Source: Azadirachta indica
Lineage: Eukaryota > Streptophyta > Magnoliopsida > Sapindales > Meliaceae
Direction of reading: 5' to 3'
Assembly: GCA_022749755.1 (NCBI GenBank)
Contig: CM040453.1
Location: 8,888,102-8,952,101 of the forward strand
Length of the DNA: 64,000 nucleotides
How positions within the stretch are numbered: the stretch's first letter is position 1; the number at the start of each line of letters is the position of its first letter. Shown in pieces: positions 1 through 12,523 of this stretch. A program made the translations under genes and the position numbers. Under the pieces are notes generated by a model. It saw nothing but the letters and a program-made list of their open reading frames with translations, did not search any database and had not been told where the DNA came from.

Positions 1-145
1 TACAATTTAGATTAGTATCCTCAAATGTTATGAAAATCATCACTTTGCTCCTTAATATTTCGGTCAATGTCATATAAGTTTTTTGACCAAACTTCATTCA
101 TTTTTAACCATTAGATAATTTTTAATTTACTCCTCCGCTAAGAAA
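1..145. mobile_element. Partial copy of the same MITE family, arm 1 edge
   Basis: Contains the CATCACTTTGCTCCTTAATA and CATTTTTAACCATTAGATAA words of the MITE at 46724-47165, matching 50545-50690 in reverse. It is cut by the window. Confidence 0.6.
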
Positions 146-2685
146 CAAAAAGGAACTATAAAGATTGATTGGCCACATTAATTTCTTTTGCCGATTTTTC
201 TCAAATCTCGCAGGAAAACTTCTGCTATTGCTCCCGGTTGAAACTAAAAGACTCAGATAAGTTCGTGTTCGCGGAAGTGCAATGTGATAGTGACTATTTA
301 GAAAGTTAATTTGATAGTGATTACAAAAAATTAATTAAAATGTTAATTAATAAGATAGCGACTATTTAGAAAGCTAATGTGATAGTGATTATCAAAAAGT
401 GAATTAAAAGGTTAATTAATATGATAGTGACTCTTAACTTTCTCGTTTGAAATTAATAATTATTATATTTTCCATCTTATTAATTATTGGCAACTCAATA
501 ATTATTTAAAATATGTTTGGCTATCATTAACGGGAGTGTAAGAAAGAGACATGGATGACAATGTAGAAAAAGAGGGAAAAAAAAGGATTTTGCTAATTTT
601 TGGAAACTATCATTCAACTCCCTGTTTTCATCTCCTTTGATCTTTTAACACCATTTGCTAGAAGTTCTAATGCCAACATAAAACTATGGGAAATTTAAAA
701 TTAACAATTATACCTTTATGTTTTGTACAATAGAAATCTCATTGAAAGCCAACCCTACTAACTGACAAAAATGACAATAATTGGCCCATAGCTAGATAAG
801 TCTATCTTTTAGTAACAGTATTGAGATATCTAATAAACCTAAATTTTCTATTTTCTTATGCAAGTTCCTTCTATCAAATTTTGAATCATCCTAAATTATA
901 AAATTATTTTTTTTATTAATATAATAATTTTGATTTTAATAATATAAATTAAAGATGTACTATTTGTTAAATATTGTTTATTTCTATAAGTTTTAGAAAT
1001 AAATGTCATTGACCTAATGGTAATTTTTCTAATTATTGTTTGATGTCTTGTGTTCGATTATTTTTATTGTCAAAATTTTAAAATAATTTTGCAAAACCAA
1101 CCCAAAGTCAAAATAGCCCATTAGTTGACTTAGCATGGCCCACAGGCCAGCCCAAGCACAGGCCCAACACGCCAACCTACTTGGGCTTTAATTTCATGGA
1201 CTTGATCGGCCCGATCCGGTCCATTTGCCACCTCTAATATGAGTGTAACTTAACTCATTATTTAAATTATTTTAATAATTGTATTTTTTAAAAATTTTTA
1301 TTAAAATAACAAATTAAAAAATTTATTTAGTCTTGAGTATATTATGAAAAAATATTAAAAATATATGAAAATATAAATAAAAATATAATATATAAATAGA
1401 TGTTTTATATATATGTTAGAAACAAAAAAATAATAAAAATTTTCTTCTTTTTCTATTTTTTAATTAAAATTACATTATATTGGTTAATAAGAATATAAAA
1501 TATATCTAATTACTAATTCTATTAATAGAAGATACTAAATTTTTTCTTTTTTTTTTTACTTTTTTATTTATATCTTCATAATTTTTATAAAGAAAATGTA
1601 ATAAATTTAATATAATCTTTTAAATAAAAATATTAATATAAGAATAAAATATTAAAATATGTTTAAAATTTTTTTTTAATAATTCAATATCAAATTTATT
1701 ACAAAAAAATGTTATAAATATTTTAACATGAGTTTAATCTAACTCATTATTTAAATTTTTTAAAAATATTTTCTTTTCCAAATTTTCTATTGAAATAGAA
1801 AATTAAAAATATATTTACTTTTGAGTATACTGTGAAAAAATATTAAATATAGGACTAAATTATTATATTTAAAAAAATATATTGTAAAAAATATTGAAAT
1901 AGACAGTAAATTGTTATAATTAAGTAAAATATATACTATATTGTTATTATATAAAAGAGTAGTGATACAAATGATAATAAATTAATTGATCGACTAACGG
2001 AAATGAAATTCATAGAGGGTATCTGCCTATCAACCCTCTATTTTTATTGTTATTATATAAAAGAGTAGCAATACAAATAATAGTAAATAATATATTTTTA
2101 TTTAAAAAAATTACGAAAAAATTAATTTGCTCAACTATCTTTTTATATAAAAAGTTAAATATAGTAGAGTTGACCAGATTTTTAGTTTGTCTTTTATCAA
2201 TCCTTTATTGACTGACACCCGATAATTCTTAAATAAAAATTATTCACAACTTTTAAGTGATTATATATATGTATATAACGTGCCAAAGACTTGTCGTAGC
2301 ATGCTCGTATGAATAGATGTTGCTGAAGCTGATTCCTATATACTCGACATAAGTCTGTATTATATATCTGTAAAAATATATATATATATATATACACGAA
2401 CAAGTGATCAAATTTGTTAGAATTAATCTTCTAAAGTCACGAAATTAAGAACAGAAAATCTAAAGAGAATTAAGACATAAAATTAAAACAACAGTAACAT
2501 GACTAGAAATATTTGCTTGTCGGCTTTTGTCTTAAGAAGCTGAGAGGCCAATTTGCAAAAAAAAAGTAAGAAAGTGTAGTAGAAGCCATGGGAGAAGAGA
2601 GCTTTTGCTTTTCATGGTAGCCAAAAGTTTTGTTTTGTCTAACTAAAAAAAAAAAAGTACTTCAAGCAAACAAGATATATAATAT
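146..2685. other. AT-rich interval of arm 1, no genes seen
   Basis: Matches 47979-50545 in reverse. A GC-richer patch at 1120-1240 (GGCCCGATCCGG) resembles subterminal regions of plant MITEs. A unit of about 120 bp is repeated near 1247-1370 and 1730-1850. A (TA)n tract lies near 2371-2393. Confidence 0.45.
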
Positions 2686-3107
2686 AGGGGTGGACAGAAA
2701 AATCGGACCAAACTAGACTGAATTGGAACTGAACTAGAATTGACGAATTTGGTCCGGTATTTTATACAATTTAGTTCAGTTTCGGTTTGTAAATTAAAAA
2801 ATTTAAAATTTTCGGTCCGGTTTTGGTTTTGCTCCAAAAAACCCAGATCGAACTAAATTTATTATTTTTTAATAATTTTTCATCTAAACAATGTCGTTTT
2901 ACTGTATTTCCATAAAATGATATCGTTTTGTGCACTGAAAATTTTTGTAAAAATAATAAATTTATCTAAAAATCAAACTAACTTAAAAATTGAACCAATC
3001 GGTCCAGTTTTAATCCAATTTTAATATATAATCGATTCAACACGGTCTGAGATTTTCTTCCTATTCGGTTTGGTCCGATTTCAAAATTTTAAAATTTGAA
3101 ATTTTCG
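2686..3107. mobile_element. MULE-type MITE, truncated, arm 1
   Basis: Begins AGGGGTGGAC after ATATAATAT (2677-2685), the same 9-bp word that flanks its full counterpart at 47502-47978. It is broken at 3107, where the arm 1 deletion starts. Confidence 0.7.
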
Positions 3108-4703
3108 GATCAATACAAGTAAAATGTAGCAGCTTGAAAATAAACAGCTAGCAATTGGCTGATTTAAGGAAAATTGTCAAATGAATGTAACAACATGCTT
3201 TGAAAATGAACCCTTTCAATCAAGTGTGCATTCGAAGTAAGGGCTGTGATTATTTTTTTGTAATTTCTTATGCACCACAGAGGTATTGAGATAGACAAAG
3301 ACTAATTAAAGCGCGAGCAATTACTGAAGTTCCTCTACTAAAAAACAAAAAGGAACTGCAAAGATTGATTGGCCACATTAATTTCTTTCGCCGATTTTTC
3401 TCAAATCTTGCAGGAAAACTTCCTTTAATCTTTTAACACCATTTGCTAGAAGTTCTGACACCAACATAAAACAATGGGAAATTTACAATTGAAAATTATA
3501 GCCTTACGTTATGTACAATGGAGAATCTCGTTGAAAGCCAGTCCTACTAACTGACAAAAGTGACAATAGTTGGCTCACAGCAAGACAAATCCATCTTTTA
3601 GTAACAAGATTCAGATATCTAATAAACCTAAATTTTTTATTTTCTTATACAAGTTCCTTCTATCAAATTTTGTAAAAAATTCGTATACAGAATAGATATT
3701 TTAATTGTTTATTATAGATGATCATCAGTCACCAGACATCTATATACGCAAATTTATGGGTTAACGTGAACGTAGCCGTTGTAATTATTATGATATAATA
3801 CTTTAATAATTAGTAATTGTAATAATTATAATTATAAGTAGTTAACCTCTGATTAATATCATATCACATGTCATGCATACAATTTATCATGCAATTTGAT
3901 TAATTTTGTAATTTTCACAAGAGTAAAAATATGTATAAACCGCATCAATATCGCTAAGGTTGACATCAAATTTCAAAATGATAAAACCTATTTTGCTCTA
4001 TTTTTGATGTAATAGTTGTGAAAGCAAGACAAATTCAGATCATCAATGAATAGACCAACTTCCTTTGAGTAAATTTAAGGTGATTGGACCCTTTCTCTTT
4101 TCCTTATTCTAAGTGAATGACTGAAGATAAACCCTTTGAAGTACAACATTATATGACTCCTTTTTTAGGGGTAAAAATCTTGAAACTACACTATTATATT
4201 CTTGAAATCAAACTTAGATAAAATTATTAATTCTATTAACAAACTCTTAGCTTAATGAAATTTAACATTATAAATTGGTAGATGATGAAGAAATTAGTAG
4301 TGCACTTTTATTACCTATCGTTTGGAGTTAATTTTAGAAGATTGTCAAATTTTTAATGGGTATAATTAGGTGAATAAGTATATAAATATGAGTAGTGATT
4401 ATAGGAGGGAGTGGATTAATTGAGAGATATTTTAATAATGTTAATAGTGACATTTTAAACAGAGTTCAATAACAAAGAATATAAATATTTTTATTATAAA
4501 TTCAGAGAAATGCAAATACCATTAATTCAAAAGGTTTCACTGTTTCACACCTATAACTAAAAAAAAGGGACAAAGAAAGCTGTTTTATCATTTTGGTAAC
4601 ATTCATGAGTTGTTTCACCACCAAGTTCAATGAAGTAAGTGCTCGGTCAGTCCTTTATTCAACCTTCATGTCATTTTCATAATTTAAAACTATTCTTGCA
4701 TCT
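3108..4703. other. Arm 1 interval, no genes seen
   Basis: AT-rich DNA matching 43824-45431 in reverse. No coding sequence or RNA gene recognised. Confidence 0.5.
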
Positions 4704-5181
4704 AGGGGTGGGTACGATCTGGTTCGGTCTGAATTTTTGAAAAACTGAACCGGACCCGAAAATTTCGGGTCTCAAATTTTTGAGATCGGACGGGACCGAA
4801 TTGAAAGGAGAATACAGACCGGACCGGACCGGACCGATTATATGTTAGAACCGAATTAAAATCAGACTTATCGGTTCAGTTTTTAGGTCGGTTCGATTTT
4901 TGAATAAATTTATTTTTTGTTTAAGTTTTTCGTTTCATTAAATAACGTCGTTTTGTGAAAACATAATAAAACAACATTGTTTAGATGAAAAATATTAAAA
5001 AATATATTTTCGATCTGGTTTGGGTTTTTTAAATTAAAACCAAAACCGAAACAAAAATTTTGAGTTTTTTAGTTTAAGAATCAAAACTGAATCGAATTGC
5101 ATAAAATACCAGACCGAACCGTAAATTCTAATCCGGTTCTGATTCAGTCCAGTTCGTGTCAGTTTTTCTACCCACCGCCTA
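4704..5181. mobile_element. MULE-type MITE, 478 bp, complete, arm 1 only
   Basis: Begins AGGGGTGGGTACGATCTGG and ends TACCCACCGCCTA; the reversed end reads TAGGCGGTGGGTA. It is flanked by the direct repeat CTTGCATCT at 4695-4703 and 5182-5190. Arm 2 has the empty site with a single copy at 43816-43824 (reverse strand). 9-bp duplications are typical of the Mutator superfamily. No coding capacity. Confidence 0.92.
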
Positions 5182-5691
5182 CTTGCATCTATATAATAAT
5201 ATATATTATTTATTTCCCACACTAATTATTATTTTTGTTCCTTACACTATTTATTTTGCTAAATATGATCACTTTTATTTCTTTATTTGTAAATTTCTTT
5301 TTTAATGTCTAATGAAATTTCAAATTTTCATAAATCTTTAGATATCCAAAAATATTTTTCCAAGGATATGTGATGTTAACATATGTCTCTTCTTTCGGAC
5401 CTTCAAACTTGAAAGGCACTTGGACAATTGGGATAGTTAGTGCGCATCTTTTATGTATAATTTGGTCGACTTGATCAATATAGTACAAGTACTAGTTCTT
5501 TCTGCTTCTGCCTTTCAATCAAAGGAACATAGGGCCTAATCCACATTGTAATATTAGACAATGACTTCATTCTCAACCTTCAAAGTTCAAACAAAAATTT
5601 CATCTCACTATAAAATCCTTTTTATGTACAATGATTTATACGACAAGACTGCCTATTATCTCATGATATTTTCGTTTGTATTGATAGAGTA
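5182..5691. other. Arm 1 interval, no genes seen
   Basis: Matches 43280-43815 in reverse. It ends where the gypsy LTR fragment begins. Confidence 0.5.
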
Positions 5692-6399
5692 ACATAATTT
5701 CAACAACTAATAACATAATTTCAATATTCAGAGGATTTTTCAATTCAAGAAAAAAGTAAGATAAAGGAAGAGATAAAACTATGATTTGGAGAGCTTTGTT
5801 CTTCAAGAAATTATCCTTGCATCATCATCCTTCTCCCATTCAACTCTTTCTCTATAGATTCTTTCTATCTCTCTCTTCTTTCCTTTTATCTCAAGAAATC
5901 CCCCTTCCAAAAGGTTTGGTGGCTTAACCATTCTAAAGATATAAACCTAATTTAGACCTAAATTAGGCTATCAAAGCATGATCCTACGACTTAAATTAAG
6001 ACAAAAAACGTCACGTTGGAGACCAAGAGGCTCAGAGGGCGTAAAGGGAGGCAGAATGGTGGTGCGGCCATGCCATCAATTCTGCCTAAAGGTAGAATGC
6101 ATGGCGTGAGCATGTATGGATGGCTTTCCCTATTTTGAAAGCATGACAAATTAGTCCCTAAAACTTTCCACTTTGGTCCTTGAACATCTTGCATTTTGGT
6201 CCAAATCATTCTCTAGACTTCTTTAAATCCTTTACAACTGTTCAATCCCTTTTTAATCCAAAAATCATTTTGGATGACCAAGTTTTATCATTTCTACACA
6301 ATGTAACTAAGACACATTAAATGTTAGCAAAACTTGAAGAATTATCAAACAATTTGAGTTTAAATGTGAATTATAAACACGTATTCTACACACTTATCA
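5692..6399 (-). mobile_element. 3' LTR fragment of the Athila-type element, arm 1
   Basis: Read on the minus strand it begins TGATAAGTGTGTAGAATACG at 6399, directly after a polypurine-like tract (AAGTTTGGGGGTAT), as expected of a 3' LTR. It runs about 700 bp and then meets non-LTR sequence that also flanks 43280. The LTR probably was longer; no TG...CA end or target duplication was found at the left. Confidence 0.65.
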
Positions 6400-9300
6400 A
6401 ATACCCCCAAACTTGAATATTTGCTTGTCCTCGAGCAAATCAAACCAAATGAAAAAAGAGATAAAGGAATTTAATCTATGATATCTACACTTGAGATTAA
6501 TTAAACTTTTGAGCATACTCTTGATCAAAATAAGCCTCATACTTACACTGAGGAAAACTTCACAATGTAGTCATTTCATCTTAAAGTTAAACTTGAACAA
6601 CAATTGCAATCCTACTCAAAGGTTCCTCGTCCGTGTGTGAATTGTCACTTAGACTTGATCATCCTTCAATCTGCATTAGTTTATACAAACAAATAAACTT
6701 AAGTTAACTTGTTAGGGAATTTCATAGACTTAATTTTTTATGACACTCTCCACTAATGTAGTAGGACACCACATCAAGGACCCTTATGACTTAATTACGC
6801 TTATAATGTCAGGCCAAGGTTAAGGTAGGGAGTTTAGATTTTTAAGTGAGGTTCAAGCACCCTAAATACCTCAACGACCCGAGAACTTTATCTTTAATCC
6901 CTATATTCCCTCTCATAATCAATGCATCTTTATAAATTCCTTTCTTTATTCACCCAACATTCAACAATCCAAAATTGATTTTATGGACAATGGATACGTA
7001 TACCCCCAAACTTATTTATTTACAATTTTTTTTAATTAGCCTTACTCTTACCTTTTGACTTGAGTTTTCTATGCTTACTTAGGCATGATACCTAGTTAGT
7101 TGGCAATAGTTCAGCTTTATTCTCTCATGCTCCCTCCATCCTTCCTTATTTAGATAGCTTTAGAATGGTTAGAAATATCATGGTCCTAATGCAAGGTGTT
7201 GATTTTTATTATTAGGCTAGCTCTTATATGGTGAAAACAAAAGAACGGTAATTTTAGGTTCAAGGGGTTGATATAAGGATCAATTCATTCAAGGTTGGCT
7301 TAAAAGGCTCAAACACATTAGCAATAGCCTAATTCATTTCCTTACCTTAGAATTTCACTTCAAGTGACAATCAAATAAGTTCTAGAATTTGATAAAGCCA
7401 ACCAAGCCTACTTAGTTTACGTAAGCCTTTTATAAATTTTCAAACAATCCAATACTCGTGACTAAGTGCTCAAAATTTTTGAGGAACCATCAAATAAAAT
7501 AAATTTGCTAACAAGTCAAACACAAAGACTAAGACAACATTTATATTTTTTCATAATTTAAGCATTCTCAATCATGACTATATCATTGGCTTTTCATTCA
7601 AATAGACAAAAAACACGCTCAAATGAAAAAAAAAAAAAAAAACTTGATCAACTTAAAGGAAAAGGATTGCATTCACAAGGACAAAGAAAAGAAAAGCTTT
7701 AAAGAAAACAAAAACCATATTAGCAAAAATGCAAAGACATATACTACTAAAAACATGAAAATTAAATTGTTAATTGAAACATTTTGTGTGTGATTGGTGG
7801 CTTTAACAATCCAATCACCAAACACTTTTATAATAAGATTCCCTCCCCTAAACTTAACATAAACATTGTCCTCAATGTTTAACCATAAACACAAGCAAAG
7901 GAGAAAGGAAGGAAGCCATACTTGGGAGGCAAGATGTAAAAATCTCACATCTAATTATGGATTATCTTCTTATCTCCCTGTGGAGGGAATTTCTTACTCT
8001 TATTGGATGATTTGTTAATAAATATCGGAAATTCTAGATTGAGTGGTATCTTTATGAGATGAGTTGGAAGGACCAGCTTCATCACTTTATTTGACACATA
8101 GGGGAGTCGGTAGGTCTTTATAAGGATTTTCTTAACGCTATAATCTTGCTTGATAGGCTAACCAATACTCGAGTGAAAAATGTACTCAGTGAATCCTTCC
8201 GAAGGCGAGGCAATGGTTTGTATAGCGGTGGAATTTATTTTTCTTAGTCTACATGAAACCATAAACCGAATCAGATGGATATACCTACTACCCAACAAGT
8301 GAACTTAGAAATGGCAAAGCTATCAATCGGAGGTTTGGATCTAATTTATGTTCCATTTTATCAACCTTTACCCTTGCTTTTAAACATAAGGCAGTGACAA
8401 GACAAGTGTGCGTGTATCCACCCATTGTCTTAGCTTCAATAGAGTTGATCAAGCTTTCTCTTATGACCTTTCCCATGTCAATTGAATCTCTGTACAAACA
8501 TAATAAAACTGGGTAGCTCGCTTTGCTATGACTTCGTTCAGATAAGAAATGGGCACAAGATTGAAGCAAATGAATTTATGCCATGCATTGACATATCTAT
8601 TGAGTGTGTTTTCTAGAAAGGTGAGAGATTCGTGAGTTTTGCTGCGACCTTGCAACTGTTGAATGCCCGAAACACATAATTTTTCAATGGTCATTTTATA
8701 GTTGTCTTAATCCTTCTTAAATGTATTGTATAAATCTCAACAATCCACTATTGACTCCAATTATTTCTAATGTGATATTGATTCAATAACTCCAACATAA
8801 TTCTCAACCAACAACATCAACCTAACAACTTCAAGCTCTCCCACAAATATCGTAATCCATTACGCAATTTAAATTCAAATTAATAATGAAGTTGTACAAA
8901 AGTGAGGATTTACTTGAAATTGATGTGAAAATCCAAGATTGAAGATAATATCCAGAAATTTGCTTTCACCAGAATTTCCTAATTTCTTGCAATGATGGAG
9001 ATTTTTGTGTATTTTGTGCTTAATTAGGTGATTGGTTATTTTGAATAAGGATGTATTATAGTATAAAGATTGATTGAAGTGAGTACAAGTTTTGAACAAA
9101 AGTTTTATGTTTAGGAAGTGATGTAAAGGGGAAAGTGTTTGAGAGGATATGTTTTGTATTTTAGGGGAGAAAACACAGACAAAGAGTGAAGAAGCAAAAC
9201 AGAGAAATGTGGGGGATATGTATGGGGGTTGTGCAGGCGCGCCATGGGACGCTCGAGTATGCCATGGATGCTGCCTTGTGCTTCCTTGGTGCAGCTACGA

Positions 9301-9600
9301 GTGTGCGGCCGAGCTCTCTCGTCACGCAGGCGTACTGTGCATTTTAGGCACAAAGAAAGAAGGTTGCGCACGAGCATGCCATAGATGCTACCATGCAGGC
9401 GGGCTTGTCGTGAATTCTCTACATTGAAAGGACAAGCAGTAGGCATGGCATAACTACACCAAAGGTTCTACCCTTGCGTGCTAAAATTACACAGCGAAGG
9501 CATAATGCTTGGCACTAGCGTGCACTGTGATGGCTACAACATAAAAACATTTAGGTGGTAGTGGTTTTGCATTGCTAAAATTCATTCTCCACATAATGTT
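6400..9600 (-). mobile_element. Post-pol region of the Athila-type element, arm 1
   Basis: This noncoding-looking internal DNA lies between integrase and the 3' LTR. It holds three polypurine-like AAGTTTGGGGG/AAGTTTAGGGG tracts (near 6408, 7005 and 7850 on the minus strand), the env-like remnant at 8288-8694, and a GC-rich patch (about 9230-9480) with repeated GCCATGG-type words. Arm 2 carries an extra 0.6 kb between the parts equivalent to 8710 and 8745, and lacks the part equivalent to 7890-8440. Confidence 0.6.
8288..8694 (-). pseudogene. Env-like / plant transposon-protein domain remnant
   Basis: Two overlapping minus-strand frames together read as a decayed domain: RYVNAWHKFICFNLVP, then VIAKRATQFYYV, then ESLINSIEAKTMGGYTHTCL and VTALCLKARV. 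The pattern (a short start, Arg-Ala-rich middle, then 'SL I...GG...P/T LVTALC') resembles the putative plant transposon protein domain found downstream of pol in Athila-type elements. A frameshift separates the halves. A copy is at 63400-63700; arm 2 has deleted this part. Confidence 0.45.
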
Positions 9601-11015
9601 TCAACTATTGTCTATTTACTTTAAATGTTCCTTTGTTTCGTAGATAAATTTCCACTTCACTATAAGGAAACACACGAACCACTGTGAATGGGCCTTATGA
9701 ATATGAACATAAATTTTTAGGAAAGAGTCGAAGTAGAGAATTGTACAATAAAACTTTTTGACCAACCATAAATTCATGCCACAAAATATGCTTGTCATGC
9801 CATTTTTTAGCACGTTCCTTATAGATTCAGGCATTCTCATATGCTTCATTTCTAAACTCTTCGATTTCATTTAATGTAACAACCTTTTTTCCGAAGTAGC
9901 CTATATGTCAAAATACAAAATCTTCGTAGCCCAATATGTCTTGTGTTCAAGCTTTACCAAAAGATGGCAAGCTTGAAACTTGTACAAGTACATTTTGTTG
10001 AGTTTTGAATGTCACGTGATATACCATAAAACATCATCCAACTTCTTCGACCAATCCTTCTTTGAAGTGCTAACAGTGTTATCAAGAATTCTTTTCAATT
10101 CTCTATTTGAAATTTCTAATTGACCGCTTGTTTGAGGGCAGTAAGCAATAGCTACCTAGTGAGTCACACCATATTTCTTCAACATGACTTCGAATTGATG
10201 ATTGCAAAAGCACTTCCTGCCATCACTAATGATTGCTTGAGGTGTGCTAAATTGGGTGAAAATATGCTTGCGTAGAAAGTTTGAAACATCCTTTACATCA
10301 TTCTTATTACAAGCTATCGCTTATTTTCTAACATAGTCCACAGCCACCAAAATGTATTGATTTGAGAAAGAACATGGAAAAGGACCCATTAAGTTTATAC
10401 ACCAAACGTCAAACAACTCCACTTCAAGAATGTCATTTAATGGCATTTTATTTTTTCGAGAAATGTCCCTAGTCCTTTGACATTGTCACAAGCAGCAATG
10501 AATGTGTGAGAATCCTTCAATAAAGTAGGCCAAAAGAAACCATATTAAAGAACTTTGGCTATTATCTTAGTTCTACTAAAACGCCCTCTGTATTTTAATA
10601 AATGACAATGTTTCAAAATATTCATCATCTCTTCTTTTAGAATACACTGTATAATTATTTAGTCTCAGCATTATTGGAAAAGAAAAAGATCTTCTCAATA
10701 ATAATGTCTAACCTCAGAAAAGAATGTCTTCTTTCATTGAAATGACAAGTCATCAGGAATAATGTTGCAAGCCAAATAATTCACAATGTCCACATATAAA
10801 GATGTGTCCAATGCCTTGAGAGAAAATAGTTGTTCATCAAGAAATACTTCATTGATATCACTCAACGAACTATCTTTAGGCTCTTCACGTTCCAATCAAG
10901 ACAAATGATCAACCATAGTACTCTCAGAACCCTTTTTATCTCTATTCTCTCAATCAAATTCTTGAACTAAATGCATCCCTTAAATGAGTCTTGGTTCGAC
11001 ATCCTGTTTTGAGAA
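9600..11015 (-). pseudogene. Gypsy pol: RNase H end and integrase, arm 1
   Basis: On the minus strand, the sequence after the solo LTR resumes with the end of the RNase H domain (equivalent to EIRDKKGSENLVANHLS in arm 2). It then gives the integrase HHCC finger, the DDE core (VDYV... region near 10340, ISDGG-type motif near 10220, EISNREL near 10110) and the C-terminal domain with [13 protein letters not shown] near 9780. Stops and frameshifts are frequent, so no integrase could be made. Confidence 0.75.
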
Positions 11016-11020
11016 CAAAT

Positions 11021-12518
11021 TGATCACAACAATGCTAACCGCAAAGGCACAGGTTGTATCAAGTAGTAAAGTGATAAGAGTATCGCTCCATGAGGATTGA
11101 AATTTAAAACCATTATTAAGTACTATAACCTTAAAGGTCCAATTTTATCTAAACAATCAAAATTAATTAATTATAACAGCAAATAAACTAAAAACTCTAT
11201 CATTAATTTACAAGAAATAGAAATTGAACTAAAGAGTTAATAGAAGAATGAAATATGTAAAGATAAACTACTTTGGGTCTTGATTTCGCTTATCTATCAC
11301 TATGTTTCTCCTAATTGGCAGTTATTAATTTGTTTTGGTCTAATTCACTAATCACAAGATTAAGACTGACCTTAATATCTTTCCCAAACATAAATCAAGG
11401 TCTTACATACAACTACTCAAGTTGATATCACTATTTAACTCAATTAATTATACGTTCATTAAGCACTACTTGTTTTTTAATGCTTAGAACTAAATCTACC
11501 TCTCGATTTCTTAAAATCCTAAATGTTAATTAAATTTTGATTACTTCTCAGTCTCACAACTACCTAGATTGTGTTCATTAGTCCAATAAATGAATCAATC
11601 TTTCCCAAGAATTAATTCATCCATCGTCAATTTAACTAATTCACTAATTAATAAATTAGAAGATTAAGCAAGATAAACACAAATAAATCAAACCATACTA
11701 ACATTAATAATATGCCAATTGATTAAAACATAATTTGGACAAGTTACTTCAAGACCCTAGATCAAGAAATCTAGCCAACCATCTTTAATATCGACATCAA
11801 AATCATTAAGTATTCTATAATCTTCAAATTCAACAAATAAAGTTCAAATGAAATACAAAAAGAGGGTATATAGTTTAAGAAAACTAGATTAGAGATGAAA
11901 GCTTCAATGATCCTCCTTAAAATCTTTTTACAAAGGCTTCAACTTGAATCAATCACCTTTTCTCTCTAGGATCCCTCCTTGTTCTTCACTTTCTCTCATT
12001 CAAAAACTCAATTTTTTCTTTCTTGGCTAATTGTTATGGTGGCTATCTATCTCAAAAATATATAAACCTAAAAGATACACAAATCAAGTCATTAGTTGAT
12101 GATCTCACAACCAAAAATATTCAAAGACGTCCAAAAAGCACAAAGGCGCTCAAAATCGTGCGGGGGTGTAGTGCAGACTCAACAAATGGCACAGTTGCGT
12201 GCTTTAGTGGTGTTGGCACACCACCCTCTCGGCCAATTTGGCCTTCGTGGGCATGGCGCGGTTGCTCTATGTCAGTAACCCATAATCATCAACTTTGATT
12301 TTCTTGCACTTTGGTCTATGAACTTTTGCATTTTGTTCCCGGTTTCCTTTCTGACTTTTCCTATATTTCTCTCTAGAGCCGATTTCATCTTGAATGACCT
12401 TTTACTATCTTTTCTTTGCAAATCACTAAAATTCATCAAATATTAACAAAACTTAAGGATTTACAAAACTATTTAAGTCCCAAAGCGATCGATAAGTGAG
12501 TATTCCACACACTTATCA
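11021..12518 (-). mobile_element. Solo LTR inserted in pol, arm 1
   Basis: This is a 1498-bp TG...CA unit: on the minus strand it begins TGATAAGTGTGTGGAATAC at 12518 and ends TGATCA at 11021. It is flanked by the 5-bp direct repeat CAAAT at 12519-12523 and 11016-11020. Removing it and one repeat rejoins the gypsy RNase H frame. The LTR is related to, but clearly different from, the one at 5692-6399. The same insertion is at 34567-36052, so it predates the arm duplication. Confidence 0.9.
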
Positions 12519-12523
12519 CAAAT

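Noticed and set aside
2197..2403. Tyr/Ile-rich short frames near 2197, 48261 and 51792
   Set aside because: They run over TA microsatellites and differ in start and end between copies.
7628..7642. Poly-A runs (7628-7642, 24279-24295, 42385-42402, 45703-45722) as retroposon tails
   Set aside because: No target duplications or upstream element bodies were found; simple homopolymers explain them.
12023..12298. 91-codon plus-strand reading frame
   Set aside because: Inside the solo LTR of arm 1 and antisense to it; the GC-richer composition there keeps frames open by chance.
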